Shown here piece after piece: positions 6,585 to 12,610 of a stretch of 12,610 nucleotides of DNA (the stretch's first letter is position 1; every line of letters begins with the position of its first letter). The stretch is from NCBI GenBank assembly GCA_002067555.1, contig MVQQ01000083.1, forward strand, positions 1-12,610, read 5' to 3'. Position numbers and translations under genes: made by a program. Below the pieces are notes generated by a model. That model ran no database searches, had not been told where the DNA came from, and saw nothing but the letters and a program-made list of their open reading frames with translations. The DNA is from Syntrophorhabdus sp. PtaB.Bin184 (lineage in GTDB: Bacteria > Desulfobacterota > Syntrophorhabdia > Syntrophorhabdales > Syntrophorhabdaceae).

Positions 6585-7169
6585 TTAGATTTTCGACAAA
6601 TAATCGGTAATCGCCCTATCATAGGCGCTTGTCAGGGCAAAGACCTTTTTCGCCAGGTAGAACCTCAGCTCCTCCGTCGTGGCGCCGTCATTCTGTGCCA
6701 TGTTCTCCATAACCTTCGAATAATCCCCGGGATCCACGACGACAGTGACATACTTGAAGTTCTTGGCGGCGGCACGGATCATCGAAGGACCCCCGATATC
6801 GATGTTCTCGATGGCATCCTCGAAGGTGCAACCCTTGCTCACCACCTCTACGAAAGGATAAAGATTGACCACTATCATGTCGATGTGGTTAATCCCGTGT
6901 GTTCTCATCGCCTGCTGATGTTCCTCGTTGTCGCGTATATTGAGGATCCCGCCGTGGACCTTGGGATGCAGCGTCTTCACCCGGCCGTCCATGATCTCCG
7001 GGAACCCCGTATACGCGCTGACCTCGATGGGCTTAAGTCCGATCCCTTCCAGGTATTTCTTCGTGCCTCCCGTCGACAGTATCTCGACACCGAGCTTGCT
7101 CAGGAACAACGCCAGGTCAGACAAACCCGACTTGCTCGAAACGCTGACTACGGCACGTCTGATCTTCAT
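6585..7169 (-). CDS. purH: Stand-alone IMP cyclohydrolase (N-terminal domain of PurH only)
   Basis: The protein is 194 aa, whereas bifunctional PurH is usually above 500 aa. Only the MGS-like IMP cyclohydrolase domain is present, which closes FAICAR to IMP as the last de novo purine step. Four catalytic residues known from the human enzyme are kept: Lys65 (RVKTLHP), Tyr104 (NLYPF), Asp124 (NIDIGGPS) and Lys136 (AAAKN). The phosphate-binding STGGT (32-36) is intact. The protein ends with YDRAITDYLSKI, exactly where the linker to AICAR formyltransferase would start. The stop is TAA, and only 20 bp remain before purD, so no second domain, frameshifted or otherwise, lies downstream. AAGGAGG at 7175-7181 supports ATG 7169. 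The missing AICAR formylation must come from another gene. The clean boundary suggests a natural split, not a broken gene. Confidence 0.93.
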   Translation of the reverse strand: MKIRRAVVSVSSKSGLSDLALFLSKLGVEILSTGGTKKYLEGIGLKPIEVSAYTGFPEIMDGRVKTLHPKVHGGILNIRDNEEHQQAMRTHGINHIDMIVVNLYPFVEVVSKGCTFEDAIENIDIGGPSMIRAAAKNFKYVTVVVDPGDYSKVMENMAQNDGATTEELRFYLAKKVFALTSAYDRAITDYLSKI

Positions 7170-7189
7170 AACAACCTCCTTCGCGCGAT

Positions 7190-7203
7190 ATATTCAAGAA
7201 TAT
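7190..7203. repeat. Short palindrome in the purine operon leader
   Basis: ATATTC (7190-7195), two bases, then GAATAT (7198-7203) form a perfect 6-bp inverted repeat, 20 bp upstream of the IMP cyclohydrolase start and just before its ribosome-binding site. It could bind a regulator or be chance in AT-rich DNA. It does not resemble the E. coli PurR operator. Confidence 0.3.
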
Positions 7204-7253
7204 CCGGGTAAAGACAAGGGAATAACTGCGTGTCTGCCGTTCTCTAAGCTGTA

Positions 7254-7283
7254 ATAGTAAATGTTGGCTCACTCCTTTGTCAA
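7254..7283 (-). promoter_or_regulatory. Sigma70-type promoter of the purine operon
   Basis: On the minus strand, TTGACA (7278-7283) is followed after 18 bp by TACTAT (7254-7259); TTACTA at 17 bp is an overlapping alternative. Transcription would begin near 7247, giving a leader of about 78 nt. The -35 overlaps one arm of an inverted repeat, ATGTTG (7261-7266) and CAACAT (7281-7286), a possible repressor site. Confidence 0.6.
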
Positions 7284-7329
7284 CATGATTTTGAGGGCTG
7301 AAAAAGGGACAGAGGGCCGGATAAAACGG

Positions 7330-8247
7330 TTATGCAACAACATAGAAAAGATCATCGCCCAGGACGTAGCTCTTCACGAGGCCCTTCTTCTCCATCGCCT
7401 TCAGCCTCGTTCTTGCCTGAAAACGGGAGAGACTCGTGGTCCTCACCACGTCGGCAAGCGTGAGCGGATGCCTCTTCAAGGTCTCAAGAATGATCTCCGT
7501 CCAATCCGCCTGAGCGGGTATCTCCCCGGTCTTTTCAAAAGAGCATATCACCTCGCAGCGGGGACCGAAGAGCTCACATATTTGCTTAAGCTCGTCCTTT
7601 TCGATCCTGCCCGCTGTCTCTTCGCTCGGTGGTCGTGTGACGGTGTTGAGCTGGATCCTGTCAACACCCAGGCTGGAAACGATTTCCACCATCCTTCTCA
7701 ATTCATCGGGGTCATCGTTGATATTTTTTATGAGCATTATCTCCAGCCAGATGGGTTTTGCATACCCTGCCCTGAACTCCTTGAGGCCCTCGATGATCTT
7801 TCCTATATCAAGGAACGATTGGGGCCTGTTCACTTTCCGGAATACCTCTTCCGTGACAGCGTCAAGCGAAGGCAGGACCACGTCGGCTTCTGCCAGATCC
7901 GCCCTGACATCCTTTTCGTGCAGAAGAGACCCGTTGGTTATGACTGCCACGGGCGTGTCAACCTTCTCCTTGACCTTTCTGATCATCGTGCCCAAATCGG
8001 AGTTGAGCGTGGGCTCGCCGGAACCGGAAAAGGTGATCACATCCACACGGGTGGAAGCAACCGTGCCCGCCACCTCGTCCGCTACCAGCCCGGGATCGTA
8101 AAAGCTCTTTCGTCGTATGTCCTTATCCGTGGTCTTGCCGATCTGACAATAGATACAGTCGTAGGTACAGTATTTTGGCGGGATGATATCGACGCCAAGG
8201 GAATACCCCAACCTTCTCGACGGGACCGGGCCGAAGACGTAGCGCAT
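7330..8247 (-). CDS. Radical SAM protein with C-terminal winged-helix-like domain
   Basis: The protein is 305 aa. Cys27, Cys31 and Cys34 form the CxxxCxxC motif (KYCTYDCIYC) that binds the [4Fe-4S] cluster used to cleave S-adenosylmethionine. FSGSGEPTL (73-81) corresponds to the SAM-binding glycine motif. The family is the broad group often labelled Fe-S oxidoreductase (COG0731-like), whose substrates are mostly unknown. Residues about 250-305 (LKRHPLTLADVVRTTSLS, then RLKAMEKKGLVKS) look like a winged helix, so nucleic-acid binding or regulation is possible. I set the start at ATG 8247 because the conserved MRYVFGPVPSRRLG begins there. A GTG at 8319 would add 24 unconserved residues and run into the tRNA promoter. 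No ribosome-binding site is visible and the likely -10 is only about 9 bp upstream, suggesting a leaderless message. Confidence 0.85.
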   Translation of the reverse strand: MRYVFGPVPSRRLGYSLGVDIIPPKYCTYDCIYCQIGKTTDKDIRRKSFYDPGLVADEVAGTVASTRVDVITFSGSGEPTLNSDLGTMIRKVKEKVDTPVAVITNGSLLHEKDVRADLAEADVVLPSLDAVTEEVFRKVNRPQSFLDIGKIIEGLKEFRAGYAKPIWLEIMLIKNINDDPDELRRMVEIVSSLGVDRIQLNTVTRPPSEETAGRIEKDELKQICELFGPRCEVICSFEKTGEIPAQADWTEIILETLKRHPLTLADVVRTTSLSRFQARTRLKAMEKKGLVKSYVLGDDLFYVVA

Positions 8248-8255
8248 AATGCAAG

Positions 8256-8263
8256 ATAATATA
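8256..8263 (-). promoter_or_regulatory. Candidate -10 of the radical SAM gene
   Basis: On the minus strand the overlapping hexamers TATATT (8258-8263) and TATTAT (8256-8261) lie immediately before the ATG at 8247. Transcription would start at about 8249-8251, leaving practically no leader. The -35 is poor. Confidence 0.4.
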
Positions 8264-8306
8264 CGATCCCATTGAAGATTTGAACAGAAATCCTGCCTGT
8301 CTTGGG

Positions 8307-8335
8307 TTGACTTTTTCACAAGAATGTAATAAAAA
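8307..8335 (+). promoter_or_regulatory. Promoter of tRNA-Val (and probably yebC)
   Basis: TTGACT (8307-8312) is followed after 17 bp by TAAAAA (8330-8335), with an initiation point near 8342, three bases before the mature tRNA. The -10 is a four-of-six match. Confidence 0.5.
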
Positions 8336-8344
8336 GAAACGCAC

Positions 8345-8421
8345 GGGCGATTAGCTCAGATGGTTAGAGCGCTGGTCTCACATACCAGAGGTCGTTGGTT
8401 CGAATCCAATATCGCCCACCA
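8345..8421 (+). tRNA. tRNA-Val (anticodon CAC)
   Basis: The acceptor GGGCGAT (8345-8351) pairs with ATCGCCC (8411-8417). The D stem starts GCTC at 8354. The anticodon stem CTGGT/ACCAG encloses a loop with CAC at 8379-8381. The T arm is 8394-8410, and discriminator A8418 precedes an encoded CCA (8419-8421). It reads the valine codon GUG. No terminator separates it from yebC, which starts 20 bp later. Confidence 0.96.
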
Positions 8422-8441
8422 TTCGATATCCTGGGGGCACG

Positions 8442-9194
8442 ATGTCAGGACATAGCAAATGGAGTTCTATCAAGCACAAGAAGGGCGCTGCCGATGCCAA
8501 GCGCGGAAAGATCTTCACAAAATTGATCAGGGAGATCACAACCGCCGCCCGCATAGGGGGTGCCGATCCTGAGTCAAACTCACGGCTGCGCGTCGCTGTT
8601 GACAATGCCAAGGCCGAGAACATGCCCAAGGACAACATCGAACGTGCGATCAAAAAAGGTATCGGTGCACTCGATGGGGCCGAAGCTTACGAGGAATACA
8701 GCTATGAAGGATACGGTCCCGGTGGGGTCGCCATTCTCATCGAGGTCCTGACGGACAACAAGAAACGAACTACCGCCGAGGTACGGCACATCCTCTCCCG
8801 GCTGAATGGCAATCTGGGGGAAGCGGGATGTGTTTCGTGGCTTTTCAGTAAGAAAGGTTTTATGTCGTTCGACAAGAAGACTGTCGATGGCGACAGAATC
8901 ATGGAGCTTGCCCTTGAGGCAGGGGCGGAAGATATAACGGACGACGAGAACGAGATCGAGGTCTACACGGACATATCCAGTTTTGAAAGCCTCAAGAAGG
9001 TCTTCGAGGAGAACAGGATACCACACATCGTGGCCGAGATCAGCATGATCCCTCAGAATTACGTGAAGCTTGAGGGCAAGAATGCGGAAACCATGCTCAA
9101 ACTCATGGATGCCCTTGAAGATTCAGATGATGTTCAAAAGGTTTATGCGAATTTCGATATAGATTCCGCTGAGATGGAACGGCTCACGTCATAG
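8442..9194 (+). CDS. yebC: YebC/PmpR/TACO1 family protein
   Basis: The protein is 250 aa, the normal full length. It opens with the signature MSGHSKWSSIKHKKGAADAK and keeps the family's GYGPGGVAILIE (90-101) and GCVSWLF (129-135) motifs. Older work describes members as transcription regulators. More recent work on YebC/TACO1 points to a ribosome-associated role helping synthesis of proline-rich stretches. Both are family knowledge, not seen here. The ribosome-binding site is the GGGGG at 8433-8437. In many bacteria yebC precedes ruvC-ruvA-ruvB, but here it follows a tRNA gene and meets rodZ head-on 20 bp after its stop. There is no clear terminator between them. Probably transcribed together with tRNA-Val. 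Confidence 0.96.
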   Translation: MSGHSKWSSIKHKKGAADAKRGKIFTKLIREITTAARIGGADPESNSRLRVAVDNAKAENMPKDNIERAIKKGIGALDGAEAYEEYSYEGYGPGGVAILIEVLTDNKKRTTAEVRHILSRLNGNLGEAGCVSWLFSKKGFMSFDKKTVDGDRIMELALEAGAEDITDDENEIEVYTDISSFESLKKVFEENRIPHIVAEISMIPQNYVKLEGKNAETMLKLMDALEDSDDVQKVYANFDIDSAEMERLTS

Positions 9195-9214
9195 TGTCCT
9201 GCGTGTTTGTCAGA

Positions 9215-9922
9215 TCATGAAACCTTTATTCGTTTAACCTCACCACTCTTGCCGGTCAATTCCACTTCCTTGCCGTTCAAATTCAGTTTCACTCCACCCG
9301 CGTTGCCGAGGAGTAGATCGAAATTGTCCTTCGCGTTCAAAACGATAATGTCCTCGGGGTTGAGCATGAACTCCTTCTTTTCAGTCCCGTCGATCACAAC
9401 GCTGACCCAGGTTCTCTCGTGACAGGTCACCATCAGCTTTTTGACTTCGACGAACTCCGGCAGTGCCGCCTGATCTCCCGTCGTCGTCCTGACGTTTACG
9501 GATGCCGGCTGAGCCACCTCTCTCGACGTCGATTTGGAGGCGGAGCGTTCGTTGTATAACTGATTCAGGACAAAGAACGCTATTATGAGGACAAATATGA
9601 GGGGATAGAATATTGCCCGTTTTCCGACACGCCTGTGCTGGCTGACCGCCTCCCTGGTGACGGGCACCTCGGGCATGACCGTTTCTTCAGCCGGCACGTC
9701 GAGACCCAGAACATCATCCTTTATATCAAGGAGATGGGCATATTCCCTGAGGTAACCTCTCACATAAACCTCGTGAGGAAGAACACTCCAGTCACCATTC
9801 TCAATTGCCTGCACAAGCGACTTGCGCAGGCATAACGAGTCGGATATGTTGACGATCGTTAATCCCTTCTCTTCCCTTTTCTCCCTGAGAGTCTCACCAA
9901 TTTTCTGAAGGTCTAATAACAT
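9215..9922 (-). CDS. rodZ: RodZ-like cell-shape protein (cytoplasmic HTH, one membrane segment, DUF4115)
   Basis: The protein is 235 aa. Residues about 5-68 form a RodZ-type Xre-like helix-turn-helix (IGETLREKREEKGLTI, then YVRGYLREYAHLL), which in the family contacts MreB. A basic stretch (QHRRVGKR) precedes one membrane segment (about 103-121), after which a linker and the periplasmic DUF4115 domain (about 160-235) follow. This arrangement puts the helix-turn-helix in the cytoplasm and ties the MreB cytoskeleton to the cell wall machinery. It is shorter than E. coli RodZ because the linker is short. The start at ATG 9922 is supported by GAAGG upstream. An in-frame TTG at 9967 adds 15 residues without support. 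No mre genes are in the window. Confidence 0.88.
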   Translation of the reverse strand: MLLDLQKIGETLREKREEKGLTIVNISDSLCLRKSLVQAIENGDWSVLPHEVYVRGYLREYAHLLDIKDDVLGLDVPAEETVMPEVPVTREAVSQHRRVGKRAIFYPLIFVLIIAFFVLNQLYNERSASKSTSREVAQPASVNVRTTTGDQAALPEFVEVKKLMVTCHERTWVSVVIDGTEKKEFMLNPEDIIVLNAKDNFDLLLGNAGGVKLNLNGKEVELTGKSGEVKRIKVS

Positions 9923-10008
9923 TTTTTTGTCCTTCAAGTGATTTATCGTCCAAATCCGGTCCGACAAAAGAAATATCTGTCTCGCTGTTAGGGAGATTTG
10001 GATATAAT

Positions 10009-10036
10009 ATTGTATACTTTCCTACTCACATTTCAA
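10009..10036 (-). promoter_or_regulatory. Sigma70-type promoter of rodZ
   Basis: On the minus strand TTGAAA (10031-10036) is followed after 16 bp by TACAAT (10009-10014). The predicted leader to ATG 9922 is about 80 nt. The surroundings are AT-rich, including a further TTATAT just downstream. Confidence 0.6.
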
Positions 10037-10119
10037 GTATTTTTTTTAAGATACCAGAATAAACATGCCTTTTCTGTGAGATATGTCACAAAAATTCCTG
10101 CCAAAAAGGAGACTCCTCC

Positions 10120-10156
10120 AAAAAAAAGGCGCCCCTGCCTCAAGCGGGGGCGCCTT
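10120..10156 (-). terminator. Rho-independent terminator of the por operon
   Basis: Read on the minus strand, an 11-bp GC-rich stem (arms 10144-10154 and 10128-10138, with one G.T pair) has a 5-nt loop and is followed by eight T (complement of A 10120-10127). It begins about 20 bp after the porB stop codon. Confidence 0.95.
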
Positions 10157-10176
10157 CCATTCTGATTCCGAACAGG

Positions 10177-11103
10177 TCACTTCATCTCACTATGACTCTT
10201 CAGGTCCTGCCAATCCCGGTTAACCTGTTCCTGTATCCGGGTAATGAGGTCGTCCGTCAGATGGCGGAACCGCCCCTGCCCTTTTATGTATTCACTGACC
10301 GGCCTTAACGGTTCGGGACTGTAGGTAATCCTGTATTTTCCATTCTCAACCTCATACAGTGGGAAGATGCCCGTCCGGACCGCCAACCTTCCGTAGTGAA
10401 TTGCCTGATCCGATGGTATTCTCCATCCCGTGGGGCAGACGGACAGCACATGAATGTATGCCGGCCCCTTCGCTAACTTCGCTTTCTTGATCTTCGCCAG
10501 AAAATCGAAGGGATAGGAAGGACATGCCGTGGCCACGTAAGGGATATTGTGGGCAACCGCTATCTTCGGCATGTTCTTCTTCTGCGTTGCCTGGCCGATG
10601 CTCTTCTTCCCCGGAGGGCTCGTTGTCGTCATCGCACCGAAGGGGGTGGATGATGAACGCTGGATTCCGGTGTTCATGTATGCCTCGTTGTCGACGCAGA
10701 TATAGGTGAAGTTGTGTCCTCTTTCCATTGCCCCGGAAAGGGCCTGGAGACCGATATCACTCGTCCCTCCGTCGCCTGCTATCGCGACGACACTGATGTC
10801 CTTCCTGGCTATTTTTCCCTTATCCATGAGGATCCCTATGCCCGATTCGATCCCGGATGCCACCGCCGCCGTGTTCTCAAAGGCAACGTGAATCCACGGC
10901 AATCGCCAGGATGTCGTCGGAAGGGGGGTCGAAATGATCTCCATGCACCCCGTCGCCATGGCCACGATGGTATCCTTGCCGAAGACCTTGAGACCCAGCC
11001 TGAGAGCAAGGATCTCGGCACACCCCTGACAGGCCCTGTGCCCCGAGGTCGCGTATTCGAAGTCCGGACTATCCGTATATCTTTCAAGACTCTTCATTCT
11101 CAT
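10177..11103 (-). CDS. porB: 2-oxoacid (pyruvate):ferredoxin oxidoreductase, beta subunit
   Basis: The protein is 308 aa. It is the thiamine diphosphate-binding subunit of the multisubunit enzyme that interconverts a 2-oxoacid plus CoA with acyl-CoA, CO2 and reduced ferredoxin. Cys25 and Cys28 (ACQGC), Cys53 and Cys223 match the ligands of the proximal [4Fe-4S] cluster. The thiamine diphosphate motif is GDGGTSDIG (110-118) with VDNEAYMNTG (137-146). TPFGAMTTTSPPGKK (153-167) is typical of PorB/VorB. The start ATG 11103 overlaps the porA stop as ATGA, so translation is probably coupled, and an AGGGGTGAG precedes it. Another ATG two codons later is possible. Pyruvate is the likeliest substrate, but branched-chain or aromatic 2-oxoacids cannot be excluded from sequence alone. 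Confidence 0.92.
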   Translation of the reverse strand: MRMKSLERYTDSPDFEYATSGHRACQGCAEILALRLGLKVFGKDTIVAMATGCMEIISTPLPTTSWRLPWIHVAFENTAAVASGIESGIGILMDKGKIARKDISVVAIAGDGGTSDIGLQALSGAMERGHNFTYICVDNEAYMNTGIQRSSSTPFGAMTTTSPPGKKSIGQATQKKNMPKIAVAHNIPYVATACPSYPFDFLAKIKKAKLAKGPAYIHVLSVCPTGWRIPSDQAIHYGRLAVRTGIFPLYEVENGKYRITYSPEPLRPVSEYIKGQGRFRHLTDDLITRIQEQVNRDWQDLKSHSEMK

Positions 11104-12281
11104 GATCTCACCCCTATCACACCGTAATTCTTGTTGTCTGAATGGGACACCTTTGTCGAGGACGAGACCTGTTCGTAAGTCTCCATCAGTTCCTCGGGTT
11201 CCACATCCCTGCCGCCAAGGCCGAGTATGAAGTTCTCCAGCTGTGCATTGAGCCCATGGGTAACGGCCAGGCTGGCTATCTCGTTGAAGAGCGGACCATT
11301 CGTGGCCCCGGCAGGCATTGCCCGCTCCAGCACGACGATCTTCTTCTTATCCTTCAGGACATCGTAAAGCTCAGCAGCGGGAAAAGGTCTGAAAAGCCTC
11401 GGCGCAACAAGACCAAGCTCCTTCCCCTCCTCCTTCAGGTTGTCTATCGCCGTCTTTATATTCTCGTTTATAGATCCCAGCGCCATAAAAACGGTATCCG
11501 CCTTCTCGATGTTATATGTCTCCACTATACTGTATTTCCTGCCGAATTCCGTCGAGAATTCGTCCAGGACCTCCTTGACCACCGCCTTCGAATTGCGGAG
11601 TGCCATTTCCTGCGCGTACTTCGCCTCAGTGTAGAGCTCGGGCATACCATAGGCCCCCATCGTGATGGGCTTGTCCGGGTGGAGAGTGTACAGGGCTTCA
11701 TAGGGAGGAAGGAAACGGTCCACATCCTCCTGCGCCGGGAACTCTATAGGCTCGATCACGTGGCTCAAAGAGAAACCGTCCAGATTCACCATGACCGGCA
11801 GAAGCACACGTCTGTCCTCGGCTATCTTGAATGCGAGAATGATCGAGTCGACGACCTCCTGCCCGTTCTCGCAGAAGAGCATGATCCATCCCGTGTCCCT
11901 GGCCGCCATGATGTCGGAGTGATCCCCCCATATGGACAGGGGTGATGACAGCGCCCGGTTGACTGCGGCCATGACGATGGGAAACCTCATGGCCGAGGCG
12001 ATGAAGAGGATCTCATGCATGAGTTCCATGCCCTGTGCACTTGTCGACGTGAATGTCCGGGCGCCCGTAGCGCTCGCCCCAACGCACGCCGACATGGCCG
12101 AGTGCTCCGACTCGACATTGACGTAAGCCGCGTCGAGCTCGCCGTTTGCTACGATCTCGGAAAGATGCTCGACTATGTGGGTCTGAGGTGTTATGGGATA
12201 GGCCGCGATGACCTCGACACGTGCGAGTTTGGCAGCCTCCGCCGCCGCTATGGACACTTCGATGCCTTTTTTCGTGCTCAT
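11100..12281 (-). CDS. porA: 2-oxoacid (pyruvate):ferredoxin oxidoreductase, alpha subunit
   Basis: The protein is 393 aa, usual for PorA. YPITPQT (28-34) carries the substrate-binding Thr31, and Glu59 lies in VNVESEHSA, the conserved pyrimidine-domain region working with thiamine diphosphate held by the beta subunit. The C-terminal transketolase-like part follows, with GSINENIKTAIDNLKEEG (269-286), RLFRPFP (295-301) and VLERAMPAG (317-325). AGGAGG at 12286-12291 fixes the start at ATG 12281, which overlaps the porD stop by ATGA. Upstream in-frame codons up to 12341 lie inside porD and were rejected. It forms one coupled unit with porD and porB. Confidence 0.95.
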   Translation of the reverse strand: MSTKKGIEVSIAAAEAAKLARVEVIAAYPITPQTHIVEHLSEIVANGELDAAYVNVESEHSAMSACVGASATGARTFTSTSAQGMELMHEILFIASAMRFPIVMAAVNRALSSPLSIWGDHSDIMAARDTGWIMLFCENGQEVVDSIILAFKIAEDRRVLLPVMVNLDGFSLSHVIEPIEFPAQEDVDRFLPPYEALYTLHPDKPITMGAYGMPELYTEAKYAQEMALRNSKAVVKEVLDEFSTEFGRKYSIVETYNIEKADTVFMALGSINENIKTAIDNLKEEGKELGLVAPRLFRPFPAAELYDVLKDKKKIVVLERAMPAGATNGPLFNEIASLAVTHGLNAQLENFILGLGGRDVEPEELMETYEQVSSSTKVSHSDNKNYGVIGVRS

Positions 12282-12571
12282 CGTTCCTCCTCGACCATCG
12301 TTATCGCACCTGGTTTGCACTCTCTGGCACAGATACCACATCCCTTGCAGTAATCCAGATCCGCCTCATAAAAACCATCCTCTCTCTGGCGGATGGCTGC
12401 ATCGGGGCAGAAAAGCCAGCAGAGACCGCACTTCGTACATTTTTCCCAGTTCCAGACCGGTTTGGAAGAACGCCAATCACCGGTTTTGTACTCCATCGCA
12501 TTTCCAACATCTTCGATAACACAGCCTACCGTTAATTCATGCCATTTGTATTGATCCATAGGTTTAGCCAT
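12278..12571 (-). CDS. porD: 2-oxoacid:ferredoxin oxidoreductase, delta (ferredoxin-like) subunit
   Basis: The protein is 97 aa with two [4Fe-4S] motifs: Cys45, Cys48, Cys51 and Cys55 (CTKCGLCWLFCP), and Cys75, Cys78, Cys81 and Cys85 (CKGCGICARECKP). Residues 30-42 (TGDWRSSKPVWNW) are the characteristic lead-in of PorD, which passes electrons from the catalytic subunits to external ferredoxin. AAGGGGG precedes ATG 12571 by five bases. The frame remains open upstream to the window edge, without another start codon, so a fusion to an upstream gamma subunit is not fully excluded. The good ribosome-binding site argues for a separate protein. Its stop overlaps the porA start. Confidence 0.93.
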   Translation of the reverse strand: MAKPMDQYKWHELTVGCVIEDVGNAMEYKTGDWRSSKPVWNWEKCTKCGLCWLFCPDAAIRQREDGFYEADLDYCKGCGICARECKPGAITMVEEER

Positions 12572-12610
12572 AGATCCCCCTTCTGTTAGAGAATAAAGAC
12601 CACTGATGAT
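12572..12610 (-). other. Right edge upstream of porD; no gene assignable
   Basis: These 39 bases hold the porD ribosome-binding site. One minus-strand frame ends in TAA shortly before it and could be the last codons of an upstream gene, perhaps the gamma subunit, but seven codons are too few to identify. Confidence 0.3.

Noticed and set aside
7261..8259. Long plus-strand open frame opposite the radical SAM gene
   Set aside because: The opposite strand carries the CxxxCxxC motif and a full radical SAM core. The plus-strand translation shows no domain and starts in the purine promoter.
8378..8653. Minus-strand frame ending in a GFEPTTSG-type peptide
   Set aside because: This is the well-known spurious translation of the antisense strand of a tRNA gene, here tRNA-Val, continuing under yebC.
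9951..9962. Twelve bases identical to the T-loop region of tRNA-fMet (83-94), possible attachment-site remnant
   Set aside because: The match stops after 12 bases, no integrase or mobile genes lie between, and the site overlaps the rodZ leader. Chance is the simplest explanation.
10003..10008. Plus-strand TATAAT in the rodZ-por intergenic region
   Set aside because: No good -35 and no plus-strand gene follows; it is probably an accident of the AT-rich rodZ promoter region.
11142..11945. Plus-strand open frame of 267 codons opposite porA
   Set aside because: porA is unmistakable on the minus strand. The frame is a by-product of GC-rich codon use.

Overview
The window looks like chromosome from an anaerobic Gram-negative bacterium, most plausibly a strictly anaerobic deltaproteobacterium-like lineage (Desulfobacterota, perhaps a syntroph). 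An outer membrane is indicated by a Pal-type OmpA lipoprotein, a RodZ-type cell-shape protein and a membrane-anchored HtrA-type protease. Anaerobic metabolism is indicated by a multisubunit ferredoxin-dependent 2-oxoacid oxidoreductase. The taxonomic guess is inference from protein flavour only. The region is mostly housekeeping: I see no insertion sequence, integrase, CRISPR array or phage gene.

Layout, left to right. (1) Positions 1-144 hold an initiator tRNA-fMet(CAU) with its own rho-independent terminator. (2) At 210-2970 two genes diverge from a 226-bp promoter region. On the minus strand is a membrane serine protease with an N-terminal J-like domain and a cysteine-containing tail. On the plus strand is a secreted choloylglycine-hydrolase/penicillin-V-acylase family Ntn hydrolase. 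(3) At 3155-3715 lie a Pal-like lipoprotein and a strong terminator. (4) At 3854-4178 is a small Fis-type DNA-binding protein whose last codons form a perfect inverted repeat. (5) At 4189-7283 is a minus-strand cluster, read right to left: promoter, a stand-alone IMP cyclohydrolase (the N-terminal half of PurH only), purD, and an isocitrate/isopropylmalate dehydrogenase family enzyme. (6) At 7330-8263 is a minus-strand radical SAM protein with a C-terminal winged-helix-like segment and almost no 5' leader. (7) At 8307-9194 are a tRNA-Val(CAC) and, 20 bp after it, yebC. (8) At 9215-10036 is rodZ, convergent with yebC. (9) At 10120-12571 are the translationally coupled porD-porA-porB genes, ending in a strong terminator. 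The operon continues off the right edge.

How the parts may work together. The purH-type and purD genes belong to de novo purine synthesis, but the AICAR formyltransferase half of PurH is missing here and must be supplied from elsewhere. PorDAB would interconvert a 2-oxoacid (probably pyruvate) and its acyl-CoA with ferredoxin. Pal, RodZ, the HtrA-type protease and the acylase-like enzyme are all envelope proteins. No new defence or mobile system is evident. The points most worth a second look are the J-like/HtrA-type/four-Cys protease, the half-PurH, the acylase whose predicted signal-peptide cleavage directly exposes its catalytic cysteine, and the leaderless radical SAM/winged-helix gene.
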